The notes beneath the pieces are model-generated. The model ran no database searches. It saw nothing but the letters and a program-made list of their open reading frames with translations, and was not told where the DNA came from. This document shows positions 1-9,364 of a DNA stretch of 64,000 nucleotides, piece by piece; position 1 is the stretch's first letter; every line of letters begins with the position of its first letter. The stretch covers positions 1,860,001 to 1,924,000 of the forward strand of contig NZ_CP045200.1 of the NCBI RefSeq assembly GCF_018636735.1, given 5' to 3'. The position numbers were made by a program, and so were the translations under genes. The stretch is from Erythrobacter sp. 3-20A1M. Lineage in GTDB: Bacteria; Pseudomonadota; Alphaproteobacteria; Sphingomonadales; Sphingomonadaceae.

Positions 1-1749
1 AAGGCGGGAACGCTGATCGACGAGCCGATGGTGAAGGACATCGAGGAGGCCGAGGTGCAGGTGGCGAAGATCCGTTCGCCGCTGGTCTGCGAGGCGGAGC
101 AGGGCGTTTGCGGCACCTGCTACGGTCGTGACCTCGCCCGCGGTACGCCGGTCAACATCGGCGAAGCCGTCGGCGTCATCGCGGCGCAGTCGATCGGTGA
201 GCCCGGCACCCAGCTAACGATGCGGACCTTCCACATCGGCGGCGCGGCGCAGCTCAACGAGACGAGCCACCTCGAGTCGGTCTCTGACGGTAAGGTCGTC
301 TATCGCGACATGCCGACGATCAACGACAAGAAGGGTCGTATCCTGTCGCTCGCCCGCAACGGCGAACTGGCGGTGATCGACGCGGAAGGTCGCGAGCGCG
401 AGATCCACAAGGTGCCTTACGGTACCGTCCTGATGCACAAGGACGGCGAGAAGGTGAAGGAAGGCGATCGCCTGGCCGAATGGGATCCGTTCAGCCTGCC
501 GATCATCACCGAGCAGTCGGGTGTCGTGCGCTTCCAAGACCTGCTCGAAGGCACCACGCTGGAAGAGCGGGTGGACGATGCCACCGGTATCGCCCAGCGC
601 GTCGTGACCGAGAACCGGGCGACGGGTCGCAAGAAGAACGAGGACCTGCGGCCGCGCCTGACCCTGCTGAACGATGCGAACGACGAGACGGAGGCCGCGC
701 GCTACATGCTGGCGCCGGGCACCACGCTGTCGGTCCAGGACGGCCAGCAGGTCGACGCGGGCGACATCCTTGCCCGTGCCAGCCGCGAAGCTGCCAAGAC
801 GCGCGACATCACCGGCGGTCTGCCGCGTGTTGCCGAGCTGTTCGAAGCGCGTATTCCCAAGGACAACGCGATCATCGCCAAGATTTCGGGCAAGATCGAA
901 TTCGTCCGCGAATACAAGGCCAAGCGCAAGATCGCGATCGTTCCGGAAGAAGGCGAGGCAGTCGAGTACCTGATCCCCAAGACCAAGGTGATCGACGTGC
1001 AGGAAGGCGACTTCGTGAAGAAGGGGGACACCCTGATTTCCGGTTCGCCGAACCCGCACGACATCCTCGACGTGCTGGGCGTGGAGGCGCTGGCCGAGTA
1101 TCTCTGCACGGAAATCCAGGAAGTCTATCGACTGCAGGGCGTGAAGATCAACGACAAGCACATCGAGGTGATCGTTCGCCAGATGCTGCAGAAGGTCGAG
1201 ATCACCGACAGCGGCGACACCGTGCTGCTGCCGGGCGAACAGGTCGATCTGGAGGAGATGAACGCGGTCAACTCGAAGCTGGGCAAGGGCAAGAGCCCGG
1301 CCCAGGGCAAGCCGATCCTGCTCGGGATCACCAAGGCTTCGCTGCAGACCCGCAGCTTCATCTCGGCGGCTTCGTTCCAGGAAACCACCCGCGTGCTGAC
1401 GCAGGCGGCGGTCGAAGGGAAGAAGGACACGCTGATCGGGCTGAAGGAGAACGTGATCGTGGGCCGTCTCATCCCCGCCGGTACCGGCGCGGCGATGAAC
1501 CGGGTGCGCATCACCGCCTCCAGCCGCGACGCCGCGCTCCGTGCGCAGTGGAAGAAGGCGCAGGAAGATCTGATCGCTGCCAACACCGCCGCGGAAGAGC
1601 ACGAGGCGGAGCTGGAGCAGGGTCCGGAAGCAGCCACCGGCGACGATCCGATCGCGCGGATGGAGGGCGAAACCCACGGCACCGACGCCGATGCGGGTGA
1701 GTACCTCCAGACCTCCGACGAGGGCGAAGCGAGCGACCCCGCCAGCTGA
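1..1749 (+). CDS. rpoC: DNA-directed RNA polymerase subunit beta' (C-terminal part)
   Basis: This is the 3' end of rpoC; the reading frame is open from base 1, so the gene begins outside the window. Beta' forms the RNA polymerase catalytic centre with beta. Near the fragment start the last three cysteines of the second zinc site are seen ([17 protein letters not shown]), followed by the start of the trigger loop ([18 protein letters not shown], then MRTFHIGG). The rest matches the beta' jaw and C-terminal clamp, for example [15 protein letters not shown] and the conserved [15 protein letters not shown]. It ends in an acidic tail, as is usual in alphaproteobacteria. An intrinsic terminator follows about 30 bases after the stop, closing the operon. 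Confidence 0.97.
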   Translation, partial: KAGTLIDEPMVKDIEEAEVQVAKIRSPLVCEAEQGVCGTCYGRDLARGTPVNIGEAVGVIAAQSIGEPGTQLTMRTFHIGGAAQLNETSHLESVSDGKVVYRDMPTINDKKGRILSLARNGELAVIDAEGREREIHKVPYGTVLMHKDGEKVKEGDRLAEWDPFSLPIITEQSGVVRFQDLLEGTTLEERVDDATGIAQRVVTENRATGRKKNEDLRPRLTLLNDANDETEAARYMLAPGTTLSVQDGQQVDAGDILARASREAAKTRDITGGLPRVAELFEARIPKDNAIIAKISGKIEFVREYKAKRKIAIVPEEGEAVEYLIPKTKVIDVQEGDFVKKGDTLISGSPNPHDILDVLGVEALAEYLCTEIQEVYRLQGVKINDKHIEVIVRQMLQKVEITDSGDTVLLPGEQVDLEEMNAVNSKLGKGKSPAQGKPILLGITKASLQTRSFISAASFQETTRVLTQAAVEGKKDTLIGLKENVIVGRLIPAGTGAAMNRVRITASSRDAALRAQWKKAQEDLIAANTAAEEHEAELEQGPEAATGDDPIARMEGETHGTDADAGEYLQTSDEGEASDPAS

Positions 1750-1777
1750 GCCGTTCGATCCGTCGAACCGAAATGAA

Positions 1778-1810
1778 AGGCCCCGCCGGAGCGATCCGGC
1801 GGGGCTTTTT
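1778..1810 (+). terminator. Intrinsic terminator after rpoC
   Basis: An 11-bp GC-rich stem (GCCCCGCCGGA pairing with TCCGGCGGGGC) closes a GCGA loop and is followed directly by a run of five T. It lies 30 bases after the rpoC stop and 150 bases before gltX. Confidence 0.9.
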
Positions 1811-1961
1811 CTTACCGGCCTTGCCGGCGGCGCTTCCGGGCCGTCGACCTGGGCGCTCATCCTCGCCACGGGCTCGCTCGATTGCGCGCGATCGCCGCAC
1901 GGCGGGGCATTCGGTCACGCTCTTCTCGCAATGAGGCGGGCGCCGCGCTAAGCGGCATGGC

Positions 1962-3296
1962 ATGACCATCACGCGCTTCGCCCCTTCGCCCACGGGGCGC
2001 CTCCATGTCGGCAACATCCGCACCGCGCTGCACAACTGGATGCTGGCGCGAAAGGATGGCGGGCGCTTCATGTTGCGGATCGACGATACCGATGCGGAGC
2101 GCAGCCGCGAGGAATATGTCGATGCCATCCGCGCCGATCTCGCCTGGCTGGGCCTCACGCCCGACGGCGAGGAACGCCAGTCGCTGCGGCTGAACATGTA
2201 CAACGTCGCGTTCGAGCGGCTGCGCTCCGCAGGGCGGATCTACCCGGCTTACGAGACTGCGCAGGAGCTGGAGCTGAAGCGCAAGATCGCACTGGGCCGC
2301 GGCCTGCCCCCGATCTACGACCGGGCGGCGCTGGCGCTGACCGAAAAGGAGCGCGCGGCAAAGGAGGCGGAGGGGATCGCGCCCCACTGGCGCTTCCGCC
2401 TCGATCACGACCGCCCGATCGAATGGGACGACGGGGTGCGCGGGGCCCAGAAATTCGATCCGGCGCAGCTGTCCGATCCGGTGATCCGCCGTGCCGACGG
2501 CTCGTGGCTCTATATGTTGCCGAGCGTGCTCGACGACATCAACATGGGCGTGACCGACGTCCTGCGCGGTGAGGATCATGTGTCGAACACCGCCGCGCAG
2601 ATCCAGATGTTCGAGGCGATGAATGCGCGCCCGCCCCGTTTCGCGCACGAGGCGCTGCTGGTCGGGAGCGAAGGCAAGCTGTCGAAGCGGCTCGGCTCGC
2701 TTGGCTGCGAAGCCTTTCGCGAACGGGGGATCGAGCCCGAGGCGCTGGTCGCGCTGCTGGCGCGGCTCGGCACCAGCCAGCCGGTCGAACCGATCGCCGA
2801 CCGTGCGCGCTTGCTGGACAGCTTCGACCTGTCGACCTTCGGGCGCGCACCGGCCAAGTTCGACGATGCCGAGCTTGATCGGATCAATGCTGCGATCGTG
2901 CATAAGCTCGATTTCGCCGAGGTCGCGGACCGCTTGCCCGCCGGGATTGACGAAGCGGGCTGGCATGCGATCCGGCCCAACCTGTCGCATGTCGGCGAGG
3001 CGGGCGACTGGTGGCGGCTCGTCACCGGACCGATCGAGCAACCCGATTTCTCCGCCGAGGACCGCGTGTACCTGTCGGAAGCAGCCGATGCCCTGGTGTG
3101 GTCCGACGATCCCTGGCAAGCGCTCACCGCCACGCTGAAGGAGCGCACCGGACGCAAGGGTAAGCAGCTGTTCCTGCCTTTGCGCCAGGCGCTGACCGGC
3201 ATGGATCACGGCCCCGACATGGGCGAACTGGTCCCCCTGATCGGCGAAGCGGAAGCGCGCGCCCGGCTCGCCCGGGCGGCGGGAGGCAGCCGATGA
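1962..3296 (+). CDS. gltX: Glutamyl-tRNA synthetase
   Basis: A class I aminoacyl-tRNA synthetase that charges tRNA with glutamate (or tRNA-Gln, for later amidation). The N-terminus has the ITRFAPSPTGRLHVGN signature with the HIGH-equivalent element. The KMSKS-equivalent is GSEGKLSKRLGS, near residue 240. At 444 residues it is somewhat short and resembles the second, shorter GluRS common in alphaproteobacteria, so the genome may hold another gltX (inference). The last four bases overlap the start of the downstream deacetylase-like gene, implying translational coupling. Confidence 0.93.
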   Translation: MTITRFAPSPTGRLHVGNIRTALHNWMLARKDGGRFMLRIDDTDAERSREEYVDAIRADLAWLGLTPDGEERQSLRLNMYNVAFERLRSAGRIYPAYETAQELELKRKIALGRGLPPIYDRAALALTEKERAAKEAEGIAPHWRFRLDHDRPIEWDDGVRGAQKFDPAQLSDPVIRRADGSWLYMLPSVLDDINMGVTDVLRGEDHVSNTAAQIQMFEAMNARPPRFAHEALLVGSEGKLSKRLGSLGCEAFRERGIEPEALVALLARLGTSQPVEPIADRARLLDSFDLSTFGRAPAKFDDAELDRINAAIVHKLDFAEVADRLPAGIDEAGWHAIRPNLSHVGEAGDWWRLVTGPIEQPDFSAEDRVYLSEAADALVWSDDPWQALTATLKERTGRKGKQLFLPLRQALTGMDHGPDMGELVPLIGEAEARARLARAAGGSR

Positions 3297-4300
3297 GAGT
3301 GTTCTCCGATCCCGCGCAGGTCGAGCATGCGCCCACGCGCGAGCTGCACAATGGCGGATGGATGGACTATGCGGAGGTGCCCGCGCGGCTCACCTCGGTG
3401 CTGGATGCCTGCGGTCCGGGCGAACCGGCGCGCGATTTCGGGATTGAGCCGATCCTGGCGGCGCACGATCCCGCCTATGTCGCATTCCTGCGCGATGCGT
3501 ACCGCCAGTGGCGCGCCGCCGGGCGCGAAGGCGATGCGATGGGATACGTCTTTCCGATCGTGGCGCGTAGAAAACTGGAGCTGGAGCGGATCGATGCGAA
3601 GATCGGTGCCTATTCCACCGACGCGTCGACCCCGATCGCGGCGGGTACGTGGGACGCCGCCTATGGCGCGGCGCAGAGCGCTCTGACCGGGATGGACGCC
3701 GTGCTGACGGGCGACCGGGCCGCCTTCGCGCTGTGCCGGCCGCCCGGGCACCATGCCGGGGCGGATTACATGGGTGGCTATTGCTACCTCAACAATGCCG
3801 CCATCGCCGCCCGCGCGGCGCAGGCACGCGGGGCCGGCCGGGTGGCGATCCTCGACGTCGATTATCACCACGGCAACGGCACGCAGGACATCTTCTACGA
3901 AGACGGAGAGGTGCTGTTCGCCTCCATCCATGCCGATCCGAAGACCGACTTCCCGTTCTACTGGGGCCACGCGGACGAGCGCGGCGCGGGTGCGGGAGAG
4001 GGCGCGACGCTCAACCTGCCGCTGCCGCAGGGCACCGAATGGAGCGGATACGCCCCCGCGCTGGAGAAGGCGCTAGCCACGGTCCGCGCACATGGCCCGG
4101 ACTTGCTGGTGATCTCCTACGGCGCAGACACCTTCGCAGGCGACCCGATCTCGCAATTCCGCCTGCACCGCGATGATTACACTGCGATGGCCGGCATGAT
4201 CGCTGCCCTCGGCGTGCCGACGCTTATCGTGATGGAAGGGGGCTACGCGGTCGACGCGCTGGGATCGAACGTGGCGGCGTTCCTGGCCGGATGGGGCTAG
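3293..4300 (+). CDS. Histone deacetylase family (class II HDAC/acetylpolyamine amidohydrolase-like) protein
   Basis: A 335-residue zinc-dependent deacetylase fold protein. The arginase/deacetylase motifs are present in order: RPPGHHAG (active-site His-His), YCYLNNAAIAA, DVDYHHGNGTQD carrying the Asp and His metal ligands, a later SYGADTFAGDP with the second metal Asp, and MEGGY near the end. The substrate cannot be read from sequence; bacterial members act on acetylated polyamines, small amides or acetyl-lysine. The ATG overlaps the gltX stop by four bases (ATGA). The gene converges on the PEP-CTERM gene, with only 17 bases between stops. Confidence 0.88.
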   Translation: MRVFSDPAQVEHAPTRELHNGGWMDYAEVPARLTSVLDACGPGEPARDFGIEPILAAHDPAYVAFLRDAYRQWRAAGREGDAMGYVFPIVARRKLELERIDAKIGAYSTDASTPIAAGTWDAAYGAAQSALTGMDAVLTGDRAAFALCRPPGHHAGADYMGGYCYLNNAAIAARAAQARGAGRVAILDVDYHHGNGTQDIFYEDGEVLFASIHADPKTDFPFYWGHADERGAGAGEGATLNLPLPQGTEWSGYAPALEKALATVRAHGPDLLVISYGADTFAGDPISQFRLHRDDYTAMAGMIAALGVPTLIVMEGGYAVDALGSNVAAFLAGWG

Positions 4301-4317
4301 GAACGCCGCGCTAGCGC

Positions 4318-5352
4318 TCAGGCAGCCAGCGCGGCCTTGCGCGGGCGCCGCTTGGCGGAGCGCATCATGCCGCCGATGAGGCCGAAGCCGAGGACGAGCA
4401 TCGCCCAGGTCGTGGGCTCGGGCACGCCGCCGGCGGTCGGATTGAATTCGCCGCCCAGCGCGCCGAGATGGACTTCGCCGTTCTGCACCGCGCTCTTCAC
4501 GACGGTGCTGCCCTGGATGAAATTGCCCAGCGTCGCCGCGGCATTGGGGGCCAGGACCGAACCGTAGAAGGCGGTGCTGTTGCGGATGGTGGTGGCCTGG
4601 TAGAAATTCCACAGCACATTGGTGCCCAGGCCATTCGAATTGCCCAGGAAGTTGTCGTTCAACACGATGTCCTTGCCGGCCACATTGATGACGACGGTTT
4701 TCGCACCGTTGAGGTTGAACTGGATTTCACCGATCGAATTGAGCTGATCGCCCGTGATCGAGAAGACCGCCTGCCCCATCGAATCCGGCAGCACGTTGAA
4801 GGTACCGCGGTTGAAGGTGAAATCGGCGATATTGGTCGCGGTCATGCCGGACAGGTCGGTCGAAAGCGCGCCCAGCGACTGGGTCAGCGCATTCCCCTGC
4901 GCTGCGAGGCCCGCGGCAAAGGCCGGATTGGTTCCGTTCAGATTCTGGTTCACGGTGTTCTGGTTGACATTGGTGTTCTTGACCGCGCCGCCCGCGTTCA
5001 CCGTCTGCGCCGGACCGTTCAGGTTGAAGCCGCTGTTCACCGTTCCGCCGACATTGGCACCGCCCTGCAGGTTCTTGGTGCCGCCATTGACGTCGCCGAC
5101 CACGGTCAGGCCGGGCGTGCCATTGCTAGAAGGCGCAACCTGCTTGATCTGATAGTTCGAAGAGTTTCCGTTGAGGTTTCCGCCGACGAAGGTGCGCCCT
5201 TCGACTTCCGAGCTGGACTTCAGGTCGCCCAGAACGATCAGGTTCCATTCGCGCATCGCATCGGTGCCGGTGATGACCGGGGCTGCGGCGGCTGGCGTAG
5301 CGAGCAGTGTGACGGCGACGGACGCCATGGCCGAAAAGGCGATCTTGCGCAT
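4318..5352 (-). CDS. Choice-of-anchor A family protein with PEP-CTERM sorting signal
   Basis: A secreted protein of 344 residues. It has an N-terminal signal peptide (MRKIAFSAMASVAVTLLATP, then AAAAP), a choice-of-anchor A domain starting near residue 30, and an asparagine-rich middle with repeated NLNG/VNQN-type stretches. The C-terminus is a classic PEP-CTERM: VPEPTTWAMLVLGFGLIGG followed by basic residues. Proteins of this type are processed by exosortase and linked to the envelope or exopolysaccharide matrix; no exosortase is in this window. I chose the ATG at 5352 because a signal peptide begins there and AGGGAG sits about ten bases upstream. Confidence 0.88.
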   Translation of the reverse strand: MRKIAFSAMASVAVTLLATPAAAAPVITGTDAMREWNLIVLGDLKSSSEVEGRTFVGGNLNGNSSNYQIKQVAPSSNGTPGLTVVGDVNGGTKNLQGGANVGGTVNSGFNLNGPAQTVNAGGAVKNTNVNQNTVNQNLNGTNPAFAAGLAAQGNALTQSLGALSTDLSGMTATNIADFTFNRGTFNVLPDSMGQAVFSITGDQLNSIGEIQFNLNGAKTVVINVAGKDIVLNDNFLGNSNGLGTNVLWNFYQATTIRNSTAFYGSVLAPNAAATLGNFIQGSTVVKSAVQNGEVHLGALGGEFNPTAGGVPEPTTWAMLVLGFGLIGGMMRSAKRRPRKAALAA

Positions 5353-5517
5353 GCTTGGAAACTCCCTGAACGACCCGCTAACCATAGATGCGCGCGCAAT
5401 TACATCCACGCGGCCAGCTCGGCAAGCGCGTGAACGCCGCCGATCCCGGAATGACACACTTGTCAAGCCTCGGAGACGGGCGGTATCGTGCCCGGCCCGC
5501 CGATGGGCGCGCGTTCC

Positions 5518-6996
5518 CTATTCCGCGTGCTGGTCCAGCTCGTTGCCGGTCAGGGTGACGACGTGCAGCAGATTGGTGCTGCCCGGCGTACCGAAGGGAA
5601 CGCCCGCCAGCGCGATCAGCTTCGCGCCGGCTTGGCCGAACCCATGGCGCAAGGCCATGCGCTTGCCCTTGGCGATCATCTCCTCGAAGCTGCCGATGTC
5701 GCGCGTCGCCACTGCGTGTGCGCCCCACAGCAGGGCGAGCCGACGGGCGATCCGGGTCGATGGAGTCAGCACCAGCATCGGCACCTTGGGCCGCTCGCGC
5801 GCCACGCGCCGGGCCGTGCTGCCCGATCCCGTGAACACCGTGACGGCCCCGATCGGGACGGTATCGGCGATGGTCATGCAGGCATGGGCTAGGGCATCCG
5901 CAGTGGTCGGATCGGGCGCGGTTTCGAGGAAGCGCACGCGGCCGAGATAGGCATCGTCGTTTTCCACCTGCCGGGCGATGCGGTGCATGATCGTCACCGC
6001 TTCCTCCGGCCAGTCGCCCGCCGCGGTTTCCGCGCTCAGCATCACCGCATCCGCACCGTCGTAAACCGCATTGGCGACGTCGGACACCTCGGCGCGGGTC
6101 GGGGTCGGGCTCTCGATCATCGATTCGAGCATCTGCGTCGCCACGATTACCGGCTTGCCCGCCAAGCGCGTATCGTTGACGATCCGCTTCTGCAGCGGTG
6201 GGACTTCTTCGGGATCGAGTTCGACGCCCAGGTCCCCGCGCGCCACCATCACGCCGTCGGACAGCTCGATGATCTCGGCCAGGCGGCGCACCGCCATGGG
6301 TTTCTCGATCTTGGCGCACAGCGCCGGGATCTGCGCGCCGCCGCCCATCAGCTTGCGCGTTTCCGCCAGATCGTCGGGCCGCTGGACGAAGGAGAGGCCG
6401 ATCCAGTCCGCGCCCTGCTCCACCGCGAAAGCGAGGTCGCGCCGGTCCTTTTCGGTCAGCGCCGGAATGGGAATCTCGGCGTCGGGCACGTTCACGCCCT
6501 TGCGGTCGGAGATGACCCCGCCGACCTCGGCCGAGCACAGTATCTCGTTTTCGTCCGCGCGGATCACCCGCAGCTTGATCTTGCCGTCGTTGATCAGGAG
6601 GCGCTGCCCCTTCTCCAACAGGCCGAACAGTTCGGGATGGGGCAGCTCGACCCGGGTCTCGTCGCCGGGTTCGGGATTGCGGTCGAGCGTGAAGTGACCC
6701 GAATGGCGGATCACCGCCTTGCCGTCCTTGAACGTGCCGACGCGCAGTTTCGGCCCCTGCAGGTCGCAGAAGATCGCGATCGGGCGGCCGAATTCCTTCT
6801 CCACCTGCCGGATCGCCCGGATGGTCTCCGCGTGCGTCGCATGATCGCCATGGCTCATATTGACGCGGAAGGCGTCGGCACCGGCCTTGTACAGCTTGCG
6901 CAGCATTTCGGGGGAGCGGCTGGCGGGGCCGGTGGTGGCGAGGATCTTGACCTTGCGGCCCCTCGGATCGAACTTCGGCGGATCGAGCTTTTGCAT
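5518..6996 (-). CDS. pyk: Pyruvate kinase
   Basis: Makes pyruvate and ATP from phosphoenolpyruvate and ADP, the last step of glycolysis. The 492 residues fit a bacterial pyruvate kinase. The N-terminus reads KVKILATTGPASRSPEMLRK. It has the substrate- and metal-binding stretch FRVNMSHGDH, the CDLQGPKLRVGTF signature, LCAKIEKPMAV with the catalytic lysine, and MVARGDLGVEL. A C-terminal alpha/beta domain follows (FTGSGSTARRVARERP). It is transcribed away from the DUF1244 gene, with 58 bases between the two starts. Confidence 0.96.
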   Translation of the reverse strand: MQKLDPPKFDPRGRKVKILATTGPASRSPEMLRKLYKAGADAFRVNMSHGDHATHAETIRAIRQVEKEFGRPIAIFCDLQGPKLRVGTFKDGKAVIRHSGHFTLDRNPEPGDETRVELPHPELFGLLEKGQRLLINDGKIKLRVIRADENEILCSAEVGGVISDRKGVNVPDAEIPIPALTEKDRRDLAFAVEQGADWIGLSFVQRPDDLAETRKLMGGGAQIPALCAKIEKPMAVRRLAEIIELSDGVMVARGDLGVELDPEEVPPLQKRIVNDTRLAGKPVIVATQMLESMIESPTPTRAEVSDVANAVYDGADAVMLSAETAAGDWPEEAVTIMHRIARQVENDDAYLGRVRFLETAPDPTTADALAHACMTIADTVPIGAVTVFTGSGSTARRVARERPKVPMLVLTPSTRIARRLALLWGAHAVATRDIGSFEEMIAKGKRMALRHGFGQAGAKLIALAGVPFGTPGSTNLLHVVTLTGNELDQHAE

Positions 6997-7054
6997 GGAG
7001 CAACGCTATGGCACAGGCGCGTTGCAACTCAAGGACGAAGCCGAAGGACCCCGA

Positions 7055-7368
7055 ATGGATACGAATGCACCCGACCCGCTCGATACGCTGGACGATGCGA
7101 CCGCCGCCGCCGCCTTCCGCCGGCTGGTGCGCCATCTGCGCCACCGGCACGACGCGCAGAACATCGATCTCATGGGCCTGTCAGGCTTCTGCCGCAATTG
7201 CCTTGCCGACTGGATCCGCGATGCCGGGTACGAAGGCGACAAGGCCCAGGCGCGGGCGCTGATCACGGCATGCCGGCCGACGAGTGGAAAGAGCGGCACC
7301 AGTCGCCCGCGACCGAAGAGCAACTGGAACGGATGAAGGCCAGCGTCGCGAAGAACGCGGCGGATTAA
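7055..7368 (+). pseudogene. DUF1244 family protein gene, frameshifted
   Basis: The first 70 codons encode the conserved half of a DUF1244 protein (AAAFRRLVRHLRHR, then NIDLMGLSGFCRNCLADW). The conserved ending [14 protein letters not shown] continues in another frame from about 7268 to the TAA at 7368. Adding one C after 7264 (GATC-C-ACGGCATG) restores [18 protein letters not shown] and joins the halves. Read as it stands, the protein runs on to 7336 with an unrelated tail. This is either a one-base sequencing or assembly error or a genuine recent mutation. The function of DUF1244 is unknown; the conserved CRNC pair suggests metal or redox chemistry. Confidence 0.85.
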
Positions 7369-7451
7369 TCTTAGCGCCAGGGTTCACCGCCCGCGCGCGG
7401 CTGGCTATCGAGCCGCCAACCGATTCTGATTTTTGCCGGAGAACACCCAAG

Positions 7452-7688
7452 ATGGCCGAAGCCACCGACGACCGCCTGCGCCTGCTGATCGAGCGTATCG
7501 AACGCCTCGAGGAAGAGAAGAAGGGCATCGCCGACGATATCCGCGACGTCTATGCGGAGGCGAAGGCGACCGGCTACGACCCGAAGATCATGCGCCAGAT
7601 CGTGCGCCTGCGTAAGATGAAGCCGGACGATCGCAGCGAGCAGGAAATGATCCTCGACACCTACAAGGCCGCGCTCGGCATGGGTTGA
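7452..7688 (+). CDS. gapR: GapR-like DUF2312 DNA-binding protein
   Basis: A 78-residue protein of the DUF2312 family, whose studied member is Caulobacter GapR, a nucleoid-associated protein that binds overtwisted, AT-rich DNA and aids topoisomerases during replication. The sequence shows the typical N-terminal coiled coil ([20 protein letters not shown]), then [20 protein letters not shown] and the basic [12 protein letters not shown] chose the ATG at 7452 because the conserved domain begins six residues later. The gene stands alone between DUF1244 and an SDR. The function is transferred from the family. Confidence 0.87.
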   Translation: MAEATDDRLRLLIERIERLEEEKKGIADDIRDVYAEAKATGYDPKIMRQIVRLRKMKPDDRSEQEMILDTYKAALGMG

Positions 7689-7716
7689 GGCGTTGCCCCG
7701 CCGCGACGGGCGCATC

Positions 7717-7742
7717 GGAACAGGTGCGCAGGCCAAGTGGTT
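7717..7742 (+). promoter_or_regulatory. Candidate EcfG-type general-stress promoter
   Basis: GGAAC at 7717-7721, then 17 bases, then GGTT at 7739-7742, close to the alphaproteobacterial EcfG consensus GGAAC-N16/17-CGTT with one mismatch. It lies 32 bases before the SDR start at 7775. It rests on a short motif only. Confidence 0.35.
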
Positions 7743-7774
7743 GATCTTTCGAACCTAAAATCGAAGGACCGACC

Positions 7775-8656
7775 ATGACTGAACAGGCTACCGGAAGCGC
7801 CGACGCCAATTTCATCGAACCCATCAGCGAAGAGCCCGGCATGCCGGGCCACGAATCGCAGATGGACGACAAGCCCGACTGGCGCCCGCGCTATCCGGGC
7901 TCGGGGCGGCTGAAGGGCAAGGTGGCGATCGTCACCGGCGCCGACAGCGGCATCGGGCGCGCCACTGCGGTGCTGTTCGCGCGCGAGGGCGCGAATGTCG
8001 CGATCGCCTATCTGTGCGAAGACGACGATGCCGAGAAGACCCGCGAGCTGTGCGAAGCGGAAGGCGCGCGTGCCTTCACCTTCCGCGGCGATCTGGGCAA
8101 GCAGGAAACCGGTGCCAAGCTGGTCGAGAAGACCATCGACACGTTCGGCCAGGTCGACGTGCTGGTGAACATCGCGGGCGAGCAGCATCCGGATGAGGAT
8201 ATTCGCGACATCACCGCCGAGCAGCTGCAGCGCACCTTCCAGACCAATATCTTCTCGCAGTTCTATCTGGTCCAAGCCGCGCGGCCGCATCTGAAGAAGG
8301 GCGCGGCGATCGTGAACTGCACCAGCGTGACGATGTATCAGGGGCAGCCGATCCTGCTCGACTATTCGAGCACCAAGGGCGCGATCACCGCCTTCACCCG
8401 CTCTCTGTCGGAGAACCTGATCGAGGACGGCATCCGCGTGAACGCCGTCGCGCCGGGGCCGATCTGGACGCCGCTCAACCCTTCGGGCGGGCAGCCGAAG
8501 GAGAACATTCCCGACTTCGGCGAGAGCACGCCGATGGGCCGCCCGGGCCAGCCGAACGAGGTTGCCCCATCCTTCCTCTTCCTTGCCTGCAACGACTCGT
8601 CCTATATGTCGGGGCAGGTCCTGCATCCCAATGGCGGGTCCGTGATCAACGGCTGA
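7775..8656 (+). CDS. SDR family oxidoreductase (YghA-like)
   Basis: A classical-type short-chain dehydrogenase of 293 residues with an N-terminal extension of about 45 residues, typical of the YghA/YhdG group. The NAD(P)-binding motif [10 protein letters not shown] follows VAIVTG, NIAGEQ replaces the usual NAG, and the active-site triad is Ser (NCTSVTMY), Tyr ([10 protein letters not shown]) and Lys. The substrate is unknown. In alphaproteobacteria such genes are often part of the general stress response, which fits the GGAAC motif upstream. The YbjQ-like gene follows after 16 bases and is probably cotranscribed. Confidence 0.9.
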   Translation: MTEQATGSADANFIEPISEEPGMPGHESQMDDKPDWRPRYPGSGRLKGKVAIVTGADSGIGRATAVLFAREGANVAIAYLCEDDDAEKTRELCEAEGARAFTFRGDLGKQETGAKLVEKTIDTFGQVDVLVNIAGEQHPDEDIRDITAEQLQRTFQTNIFSQFYLVQAARPHLKKGAAIVNCTSVTMYQGQPILLDYSSTKGAITAFTRSLSENLIEDGIRVNAVAPGPIWTPLNPSGGQPKENIPDFGESTPMGRPGQPNEVAPSFLFLACNDSSYMSGQVLHPNGGSVING

Positions 8657-8672
8657 GAAGGAGAGAGCCACC

Positions 8673-9020
8673 ATGGCAGGCCCCTGGAAAGACGCGCGCG
8701 ACATCGTCGTGACCACAACGCCCACGATCGAGGGCAAGCCGATCCAGGATTATCTGGGCATCGTAACCGGCGAGGTGATCGTCGGCGCGAACCTGTTCCG
8801 CGACCTGTTCGCCAATATCCGCGACATCGTGGGCGGCAGATCGGGCAGCTACGAACGCATCCTGCGCGACGCGCGCGAACAGGCGATCCAGGAACTGCAG
8901 GCCGAATGCGGCAGCCGCGGCGGCAACGCGGTGGTGGGCGTCGACCTCGATTACGAGGTGATCGGCGATACCGGTTCAATGCTGATGGTAAGCGCGAGCG
9001 GGACGGCGGTTAGGGTTTGA
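8673..9020 (+). CDS. YbjQ/UPF0145 family heavy-metal-binding domain protein
   Basis: A 115-residue protein. [20 protein letters not shown] at the N-terminus, then [20 protein letters not shown] and the glycine-rich [15 protein letters not shown] are the hallmarks of the YbjQ family, which forms a pentameric ring. The family name refers to heavy metals, but its function is not established. The start at 8673 follows a good GAAGGAGAG ribosome-binding site, 16 bases after the SDR stop, so the two genes look like one transcription unit. Confidence 0.85.
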   Translation: MAGPWKDARDIVVTTTPTIEGKPIQDYLGIVTGEVIVGANLFRDLFANIRDIVGGRSGSYERILRDAREQAIQELQAECGSRGGNAVVGVDLDYEVIGDTGSMLMVSASGTAVRV

Positions 9021-9317
9021 CTATCGCCACGCGCTTGGGCGTGGCTATCCCGCGTAGTGCGCTAGCTTTCGGCGTGACTTTTGCCGCCATCTTCCTGGTT
9101 GGCTTCGGGCTCGAATATGCTGGAGCGCCATAAGATGGCCAATCGGGTCTCGGCGCATTTATCACCGCGCTGCCTGAATGGCCAGTGGTCGCGCTTTTGG
9201 TCCTTTTCTTCTCCTTTTCTCGCTCTGAGAAGTGAGCCGAGCGGGCATCGCTGGATTCGTTGATAGTCTCGTAGTTGCCCCCAACCGATCACCCGGTGTA
9301 AGGCTCTCCGCACAGCG
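9021..9317. other. Intergenic region without recognised gene
   Basis: No convincing coding sequence on either strand. The minus strand carries a short open frame rich in Lys and Arg, with no family I recognise. The region ends in the two hairpins that precede yebC. Confidence 0.5.
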
Positions 9318-9359
9318 GGACCCCGCGTTGGGGTCCCCAAAAAGTACCACTTTTTGGGG
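9318..9359 (+). repeat. Two adjacent inverted repeats in the yebC leader
   Basis: The first repeat is GGGACCCC-GCGTT-GGGGTCCC (9318-9337). The second, CCCCAAAAAGT-ACC-ACTTTTTGGGG (9335-9359), shares the CCC of the first, so the two hairpins exclude each other. The GGGG of the second ends five bases before the yebC ATG and is the only plausible ribosome-binding site, so folding would hide it. It could be a translational switch, a dispersed repeat, or a transcription pause or terminator. Confidence 0.75.
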
Positions 9360-9364
9360 TAATC

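Noticed and set aside
9062-9364. Minus-strand continuation of a frame through the yebC leader, as a possible decayed gene
   Set aside because: The frame mostly reflects antisense yebC and a basic, low-complexity stretch; no family is recognised.
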